Origin: Bellilinea sp040754815
Lineage (GTDB): Bacteria > Chloroflexota > Anaerolineae > Anaerolineales > Anaerolineaceae
Direction of reading: 5' to 3'
NCBI GenBank assembly: GCA_040754815.1
Contig: JBFMBX010000001.1
Coordinates: 620,001 to 684,000, forward strand
Length of the DNA stretch: 64,000 nt
Part shown: one piece after another, positions 57,705-64,000 of the stretch
Numbering within the stretch: the first letter of the stretch is position 1
Layout: each line of letters opens with the position of its first letter
Program-made: the position numbers and the translations under genes
Notes under the pieces: model-generated
The model's database searches: none
The model's input: the letters and a program-made list of their open reading frames with translations, nothing else
What the model was told of the DNA's origin: nothing

Positions 57705-60700
57705 TCAACCTTCCGCAGGATAAACTGGCAGGGTAAAGGAAAAAGTACTGCCTTCACCGGGAACCCCGGTAGAAGAAAACCAGATACGGCCTTCCTGCAT
57801 CTCTACCAGAATCTTGGAGAGTGCCAGCCCAAGGCCTGCGCCGGGGGTGGCCATCACCAGCGAATTTTCGCCGCGGTAGAAACGGTCGAAAATACGCCCA
57901 TGATCTTTAGGGGGAATGCCAACCCCATTGTCAATCACATCTACCTGAACTTCATTTCCCCGCGCCAAAAGCCGCACGGTCACCTGCCCGTTGGCGGGCG
58001 TGTAGTTGAAGCCGTTGCTGACCAGACTGCGTAAAATCTGCAAGGTTCGTTCGCGGTCGCCGCGCGCCAGCGGCAGAGCGGAGGCAGCCTCCAGCGAAAA
58101 ATTCATTGGTTTGTTGCTTTCCTTTGAACGCTGGCGCATTTCTTCCAGTATTTCCTCTGCCAGCAGACGCAAATCCAGCGGCTGCCATTCCAGCATCACC
58201 TTCCCCGCTTGGATGCGCGAAACATCCAGCAAATCGTTGACCAGCATATTCAGACGTTCGGCATTTTCCCGTAAAATCTCGATGAAATGAATCTGCTTAT
58301 CGGTCAATTCGCCGCCGGCGCCCATCAGCAGGATATCGGTATATCCTTTGATAGAAGTCAGCGGTGTGCGTAATTCATGCGAGACATTGGAAATAAACTC
58401 CGATTTCAAGCGTTCCACCTGCATTTGATGGGTCATATCCCGCAGGATGGAAACGGTGCCCAAATACTCATTCCGCCAGATGACCGGCGCAAGGTGCAGG
58501 GCTACCTCGCGGCCGTTAGGCAGGGTAATTTGCTCGGCATACGTTTCACCGGCTGTGGGGTAACTGCCGGACGACCAGCGTTGAATGATGCTCATCCACT
58601 GGCTGCCGCTGCCCTCAAAAGCATTCGCCAGCTGCTCCAACGGTTTGCCAATAACCGCGCTGCTTTTCATTTCCAGTATGGCTTCGGCCGAGTCGTTAAA
58701 CAGGGTAATCGTCTGATTTACATCGGTAACGATGACGCCGTCCGCCACTGCTTCCAGAATACCGCGTGAACGGGATGCCTCAATTTGCTGATCGCGCAGC
58801 ATGGCACCCAGATTTTCCGCCTGATCACGAATCAGGCCGAACAATTCAGCGTTATTGAGAGTAATCGCAATCTGCCGGGCAACGCCCTCCAAAAGACCGG
58901 CCTGCTCCGGCTGGAAATGTGCCGTCTCTCGATGCAGCAGCATCAGCGTACCCAGCGATTCTTCACCCAGAATGAGGGGGTAGGCAGCCACACTGCGAAA
59001 AGCCGGCGGTTGAGCAGAGGAATTCACCCAACGGCTATCCTGCTCAATATCCTCGATCCACAATGGTTTTCTCGTCCGCATCAAATACTGATGGATCTGA
59101 CGCTCAATGGAATGTTCACCTTCTCTGGTAATACTTTCAAGGTGTTCGCCTACCCGTACAACCACCCGCCCGGCATCGCGAATGATCATACTTTCTTCGA
59201 TATCCAGCGCCTCGTTCAAAACACTCAACGAGCGGGTAAGCACCTGTTGAATATCCAGACTGGCCGAAAGTTCTGTGGTCACCTTCAGCATGGTTTGGGA
59301 TTTATGGTGTTCCAGACTCAGCGCAGCCGTTCTCTCTTCAACCCTGCGTTCCAGGTCTTCTTTCAATGAGCGGATTTCCTCAAAGCGGCGCGCATTTTGC
59401 AGCGCAATCGCCGTCTGGTTACTGATGGTGCGCACCAGTTCAATTTCCTGCGCGCCAAACCGCTGTTTTTCGGCAGACTGAAGCAGCAGCCAGCCGGCAA
59501 TTTCCTGTCCGCTGATGAGCGGAACAATCACCAGAGCACGGACGGCTCGTCGGTCGAGAAAAACCTCACGCCAATCGGCCAGTTCACTCTCCACCGCCGC
59601 ATCTTCGGTATTGAACACACCCTGTGAGTCGTGCAGTTGCTCAATGAGTGGAATCACTGGCAGGAATAACGGTAAAGCCTCATCGGCGGGTGGGGTTTCC
59701 ACCGCTACTTTCAACCGCCCATCTTCATCCATCAGCACAGCGGCAGCGCGGGAAAGATCCAGCGCATCGGCAAGCCGTTGACAGGTGAGGGTGAGAATCG
59801 GCAGCATTTCCAGTGAAGCGCCCAGATCGGCCGAAAAGCGGTTGAGCAGAGCCAGCCGTGCGGAACGTTGATCCAGTTCGGCAGCGCGGCGCTGGCTTTC
59901 TTCAAACAGACGGGCGTTTTCCAGCGCAACTGCTGCCTGCCCGGCAAAAGTCATGGCCGCCTGAATGTAATCCTCACCGTAAAAATTGACTTCGCGCTTT
60001 TCGAGCGCGATAACGCCGGTTAATTCGGATTTGGCAAACAGAGGTATGCCCAGCCAGGATAAATAATCCGGTATCAACAAACGGGTAAAGCGCTCATCTG
60101 CCCGCACATCCGGCACCGAAATAGCCTGCCCGTGGCGGCTCATTTCCTGGAAGAGGATGCTGTCCTCCACGCGGGCTGTCAGCCCCACCCTCGCCTGATT
60201 ATCGTCAAAACCCCGAGCGGCGGCCACTTCAATCAGATCTCCCCTGCGTAGCCAGAGCGTTGCCGTGTCGAACGGTACCACCGTCTGCAATTGATCCAGC
60301 AAGGTGGCAATCAACGCATCACTTTGCAGATTTGAGGTAATGGTCGAAGAAACCTGAGTCAATGCCTGCAATTGTGCCGTCCGCTGCTGAATGGAACGGA
60401 ACAGGCGGGCATTTTCCAGCGCCAGCGCCGTCTGTTGAGCCAGTGAAAGGGCAAGGTTTTCATGTTCACTGGTAAAAGCCTCGGCCTGATCGAAATTTTC
60501 CAGCACCAGCACGCCCATCGAACGCTCGCCTAGCCGAATGGGAAGCACCAGCACCGAAACAGGCAATTTTCCACGGGTTGCCTTCTGGTAACGAATCAGA
60601 TCCTCGGCGGAAAGGTTGTAATCCTCGGCAAAGCGAATTTCATTCACCCGCAAAGGTTCTCCCGTTTGAACGGCGCGAATCGGCAGGGGGGAAGGCTGCC

Positions 60701-63700
60701 GCTCAGGCTGGTAACGGATCTCCAGCAGGGCTTCGCAATCGCCATAACGGCGGGCATGAGAAGGGATGATATAACCGCCGGGTTCTTCGATCAGGCCCAC
60801 CCAGCCGGCATCCGCAGAAGGCAGTACCTGCAGCGCGCTTTCCAGCAGACTTTGCAAAATTTCGCCCGCATCCAGACTGCCCAATTTGCGGCTGAATTCC
60901 AGCAGCAGGTTAACATCTCCCAAGCGGCGGCGGGTTTCGGCAAGCAGTTCAAGGTTCTGCAGGCTGATGCTCACCTGCTGGCAAAGCTGTTCGTAAATCT
61001 GAACATCTTCCTCTTCAAAGGGCTGCATCACTTCACTGCCGCAAATCATCACCGCAGCACGGTGTTCGCCAGAAATTTCAAAGGGGAAAACCGCAAAACT
61101 GCGTATGCCCAGACCATTGACCAGCGGCGAGCCCTGCCAGTGGATATCTTCCTCCACCTGAGGGGTAAGAATCAAACGGCCATCCAGCAAGGCCTGCCGC
61201 AGCGGATTTCGCTGCCCGAACAGTGCCTCGGGGTTGCTGCCGGGGGGAATTTCGCCGATCACTTCAACCAAACGCGCGCCGGAGGGGTTCCCCTCGGCCA
61301 CCAGTGCAGTTTGTAATCCAAAGTGTTCCAACAAGGCACGCCCCATACTGATCAGTGCCGCGCGGGTATCTCGCTGCAGACTGGCGCGCGCAGCAATTTC
61401 CAATCCGGCGCGCACCCGCTCCACCTGACGGAACAGGCGGCGGATTTCCAGCATGTTTTCAACCTGCTGATGAATCAGTTCGGGTATTTGCTGGCGGGCA
61501 GCCAGCGCCGCTTCGCTCAATTGTTCATTTTCCTGCCGCAGGCGGCGCAGTTCGGTTTGAGTTTTCTCAAAATGGCGGTGGTTTTCGATGAGCAAGGCGG
61601 CCTGAACGGCAAAGATTTCCAGCGCATCCAGCGTTGGGCGGTCCGGGCGGCGGGCATCGCGCGGGTCATCCACGCTGATCAGTCCCAGCGGTTCGCCGTT
61701 TGAATCGTACAACGGAGCAAGCAGAAAATCATCCGCATTCCACAGGTATTCGGGCTGTGCCTGACTGGTAGGCAGCACGGTAATGGAATGCACTTCTTCC
61801 GGCACCAGCGGCTGCTTATCGGCCGGGATGAAATACAGATTCCCTACGCGGTATTCGGGCTGGCACAACTGCATAATGCCGCGCCACGGCTGCACCCGTG
61901 AACGCAGTTCCTCCCATAACTCGGCAGAAATGCCCTTGTGCGCTAGCCGGTGCAGGCAGTTCCCCGCGGGGTCGTACACACTGATCAACACGGCGCGGAA
62001 CGGCGTGGCATCCACAATCGCTTCGGCAATGGCCTCCAGTGCCTGCTCCAGCGGTTGATTTGGCCGCAAAAAGCGGGAAACCTGATACAACTCGCTCAGC
62101 GTATCCAGTTGCCGCTTGAGCAGCGTTCCGCGTCGGGCCTGTTCCTCGTAATGCACCGCATTGGAAAGGGCAATGGTCGCCTGCGCCGCCAGTGACTGGG
62201 CAATGTCCATCGCCGATTCATCGAAATGATCGGGATGAACACTGTGCAGACAAATCAGCCCGCCCGGCCGATCCTGATAATAAATGGGCACCAGCAGGAC
62301 CGACTGCACACCTTCATGCGGCAGGCGAAAATCGGGGTTATTCATGTCGCGAAGGACGTACCCCATTCCACCGGCGAGCACCTGCAATTCCAGGGAAGAC
62401 AAGCCGGCCGGCGGCGGATCGCCCACCGAGAAGCGAATGCACGGCTGGGCTTCGGCGGGTTGATCTAATTCAAAGAACAGGATGCTGCCGCAATCGGCGC
62501 GGGTGGTCCGCAGCGCCTCATCATAGACCAATTGCAGCAGGTTTTGCAAATCTAGCGAGGTGCTCAATTCGCGGGTGATGCGGGTCAACGAGGTCATTTG
62601 CTCAACCCGCCGCCGCAGGCTTTCGTCAGTTTGCATCAGCAGGTAACTGCGTTCAACCACCCCGGCCAGTTGTCCGGCGGCCGTGGCCATCAGCTGCACA
62701 TCGCCGGGTTCAAAAAAGTGCGCCTTTCGGCTGGCCACCCAGATTTCCCCAATTCCTTCATCGCGCACCACCAGCGGCACCACAATCAAAGATTCAATCT
62801 TCCACGATTGAATCAACTGCTGATAAAACGGTACAATCGGCTTTTCCTCAACCGACTGGTTGAGCTGAATGATATGCTGGCTGCCGGCGGAAGTAAAAGG
62901 ATACTGAGCATCTTCTGTTAACAGGCGGGTAAAGCGTTCGGGCAGGTCTTCAACTTCACCATAACGCGAGGGGCGGTGAAATTGCAGCACAACCCGGTTT
63001 TGATCGAGTAAAAACACCAGTGCCAGATCCGCCTGTAACAGGCGCGCCAGTTCCTGCAATGAAAATTTCAAAATTTCATCCAGCGTGGCCGCCGAACTGG
63101 ACAAACTGGCAATCCGCCGCAAACCCTCTGCCCGCTGCGCCCGCAGGCGGGATTGCTGCAACAAAGCCGCGTTATCAATAATCGGCGCCACCTGATTCGC
63201 CACAATCATCAAAAGGTGCAATTCATCCTGCGTGAAACTGCTGCCTTCCTGCCCGTGATTAGCGGCTTGCAGGTAACCCAGCACCCGCCCGCTGACCGAT
63301 AACGGCATCATCACCGTATCCCGCAAACCGGCAGCAATGGCAGCAGGCTGCAACCCCAGTTCAATCCAGTACTCGTCCTCCGCAGCATTATCGCTGATCA
63401 GCACATCCTGCCCCAACAACGCTGTTTCCATGGGGCTGCCGGCCGGCACAGGGATGCGGTAGAATTCCAGAAATTGTTCGGGAATGCCCGCAAAAGGTAC
63501 CTGCGCTTCCAGGGTGCGGGTGGCTTCGTTGTAAAGTAAAAATCCCAACACCTGCACACGAACCAGCGGCTGAATGGCACTCACCAGCCGTTCGAACAAA
63601 CCGCGCGAATCGCGCACCGAACTGAACGCCTGAGCCAATTGCGCCAGCCCGTTGAGCTCGGCTGTGCGGCGTTGTTCCTGCCGGTAGAGCAGAGCGTTAT

Positions 63701-64000
63701 GTATGGCCACGGCCGCCTGACCGGAAATCAGGGTTAACAGATCGCGATCCTGCGGCTGAAAGGCCTCCGGCGTGAAAGAGGCCAGTTCCAGCGTGCCAAT
63801 CAATTGTTGACCTACGAGCAGCGGTACGCCAAGAAAAGAACGCACCGGATATTTACGCCGGTCAATCACCGTATTTAAATGGTCGGCGGTTTCCAAATCG
63901 GCCACCAGCAAAGGCTGGCGTGTGGCGGCAATCACCCCCGAAAGTCCTTCACCTTTAGCGTAGCGCTCGCTGGCAAGCAATAATTTACGCTCTCCCTCTG
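57705..64000 (-). CDS. Giant multi-GAF PAS histidine kinase (5' end beyond the right edge)
   Basis: About 2,098 residues are visible and the frame is still open at the edge. About ten GAF domains follow one another, each roughly 160-190 residues and each ending in an A-x-A-I/L-x-N-A-x-L type signalling helix (for example QAAVAIHNALLYRQE, QTALALENARLF, QAAVALENARLFEE, QTAIALQNARRFEE). A PAS domain, HisKA with phosphoacceptor His in ISNVSHELRTPLTSIKGY, and an HATPase_c domain with DNGVGIPPKDHGRIFDRFYRG and GAGLGLALSKILVEM follow. The N box is slightly altered (SLVSNGFNYTP). No membrane helix is in the visible part. It probably phosphorylates the receiver encoded next. Confidence 0.93.
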   Translation of the reverse strand, partial: EGERKLLLASERYAKGEGLSGVIAATRQPLLVADLETADHLNTVIDRRKYPVRSFLGVPLLVGQQLIGTLELASFTPEAFQPQDRDLLTLISGQAAVAIHNALLYRQEQRRTAELNGLAQLAQAFSSVRDSRGLFERLVSAIQPLVRVQVLGFLLYNEATRTLEAQVPFAGIPEQFLEFYRIPVPAGSPMETALLGQDVLISDNAAEDEYWIELGLQPAAIAAGLRDTVMMPLSVSGRVLGYLQAANHGQEGSSFTQDELHLLMIVANQVAPIIDNAALLQQSRLRAQRAEGLRRIASLSSSAATLDEILKFSLQELARLLQADLALVFLLDQNRVVLQFHRPSRYGEVEDLPERFTRLLTEDAQYPFTSAGSQHIIQLNQSVEEKPIVPFYQQLIQSWKIESLIVVPLVVRDEGIGEIWVASRKAHFFEPGDVQLMATAAGQLAGVVERSYLLMQTDESLRRRVEQMTSLTRITRELSTSLDLQNLLQLVYDEALRTTRADCGSILFFELDQPAEAQPCIRFSVGDPPPAGLSSLELQVLAGGMGYVLRDMNNPDFRLPHEGVQSVLLVPIYYQDRPGGLICLHSVHPDHFDESAMDIAQSLAAQATIALSNAVHYEEQARRGTLLKRQLDTLSELYQVSRFLRPNQPLEQALEAIAEAIVDATPFRAVLISVYDPAGNCLHRLAHKGISAELWEELRSRVQPWRGIMQLCQPEYRVGNLYFIPADKQPLVPEEVHSITVLPTSQAQPEYLWNADDFLLAPLYDSNGEPLGLISVDDPRDARRPDRPTLDALEIFAVQAALLIENHRHFEKTQTELRRLRQENEQLSEAALAARQQIPELIHQQVENMLEIRRLFRQVERVRAGLEIAARASLQRDTRAALISMGRALLEHFGLQTALVAEGNPSGARLVEVIGEIPPGSNPEALFGQRNPLRQALLDGRLILTPQVEEDIHWQGSPLVNGLGIRSFAVFPFEISGEHRAAVMICGSEVMQPFEEEDVQIYEQLCQQVSISLQNLELLAETRRRLGDVNLLLEFSRKLGSLDAGEILQSLLESALQVLPSADAGWVGLIEEPGGYIIPSHARRYGDCEALLEIRYQPERQPSPLPIRAVQTGEPLRVNEIRFAEDYNLSAEDLIRYQKATRGKLPVSVLVLPIRLGERSMGVLVLENFDQAEAFTSEHENLALSLAQQTALALENARLFRSIQQRTAQLQALTQVSSTITSNLQSDALIATLLDQLQTVVPFDTATLWLRRGDLIEVAAARGFDDNQARVGLTARVEDSILFQEMSRHGQAISVPDVRADERFTRLLIPDYLSWLGIPLFAKSELTGVIALEKREVNFYGEDYIQAAMTFAGQAAVALENARLFEESQRRAAELDQRSARLALLNRFSADLGASLEMLPILTLTCQRLADALDLSRAAAVLMDEDGRLKVAVETPPADEALPLFLPVIPLIEQLHDSQGVFNTEDAAVESELADWREVFLDRRAVRALVIVPLISGQEIAGWLLLQSAEKQRFGAQEIELVRTISNQTAIALQNARRFEEIRSLKEDLERRVEERTAALSLEHHKSQTMLKVTTELSASLDIQQVLTRSLSVLNEALDIEESMIIRDAGRVVVRVGEHLESITREGEHSIERQIHQYLMRTRKPLWIEDIEQDSRWVNSSAQPPAFRSVAAYPLILGEESLGTLMLLHRETAHFQPEQAGLLEGVARQIAITLNNAELFGLIRDQAENLGAMLRDQQIEASRSRGILEAVADGVIVTDVNQTITLFNDSAEAILEMKSSAVIGKPLEQLANAFEGSGSQWMSIIQRWSSGSYPTAGETYAEQITLPNGREVALHLAPVIWRNEYLGTVSILRDMTHQMQVERLKSEFISNVSHELRTPLTSIKGYTDILLMGAGGELTDKQIHFIEILRENAERLNMLVNDLLDVSRIQAGKVMLEWQPLDLRLLAEEILEEMRQRSKESNKPMNFSLEAASALPLARGDRERTLQILRSLVSNGFNYTPANGQVTVRLLARGNEVQVDVIDNGVGIPPKDHGRIFDRFYRGENSLVMATPGAGLGLALSKILVEMQEGRIWFSSTGVPGEGSTFSFTLPVYPAEG

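Overview
The window reads as a piece of the chromosome of an anaerobic or facultative member of the Chloroflexota, most likely Anaerolineae. This lineage is inferred from gene content, not proven. The pointers are a tungsten-type aldehyde:ferredoxin oxidoreductase cassette, many GAF/PAS/GGDEF sensors, an isocitrate dehydrogenase with the long C-terminal extension known from Thermus, secreted proteins with Pro/Thr-rich linkers, and a short secreted protein ending in a YLP-type tail. Genes are dense, lie on both strands, and often overlap as ATGA. I found no rRNA, tRNA, CRISPR array, prophage or intact insertion sequence.

Layout. 0-1.6 kb: an efflux P-type ATPase (cut by the left edge) and its ArsR/SmtB repressor with a clear 12-2-12 operator. 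1.7-5.7 kb: a structured leader with terminator (probable molybdenum/tungsten-cofactor riboswitch) ahead of AOR, a radical SAM maturase and two beta-grasp (MoaD/ThiS-like) proteins. 5.9-11.2 kb: a bactofilin-like membrane protein, a PHP phosphoesterase, a PAS-GAF-GGDEF cyclase, a phosphoribosyltransferase and a DoxX protein. 11.3-16.5 kb: a UDP-ManNAcA operon (wecC-wecB-glycosyltransferase) divergent from murJ. 16.5-24 kb: nitroreductase, TPR protein, DNA polymerase I, and a receiver-like protein fused to a dead IS200-type transposase fold.

24-32 kb is rich in proteostasis genes: rhomboid protease, a membrane Clp-like serine protease (SDH family), three membrane-anchored coiled-coil proteins, an archaeal-RF1-like protein, HtrA and a DnaJ/CbpA cochaperone. 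32-41 kb holds ftsK, metK under a SAM-I riboswitch, thrS, a nicotinamidase with twin operator-like repeats, and a 7TM-PAS-PAS-GGDEF protein. 41-48.8 kb holds a 2H phosphoesterase, a CPBP-like membrane protein, polyphosphate kinase, YjbQ, a DinB-TPR protein and secreted lipoproteins. 48.9-56.5 kb is central metabolism: icd, an NHL-repeat membrane protein, an RpiB-like isomerase, serA, carboxypeptidase Taq and an LLM oxidoreductase. The right end, transcribed leftwards, is a giant kinase with about ten GAF domains, a stand-alone receiver and an alpha/beta hydrolase whose nucleophile serine is glycine.

The most interesting items are the riboswitch-controlled AOR cassette with two different beta-grasp proteins, the receiver/dead-transposase fusion, the membrane coiled-coil trio beside two intramembrane or membrane proteases, the serial-GAF kinase operon, and -10 boxes placed so that transcripts would start at the start codon.
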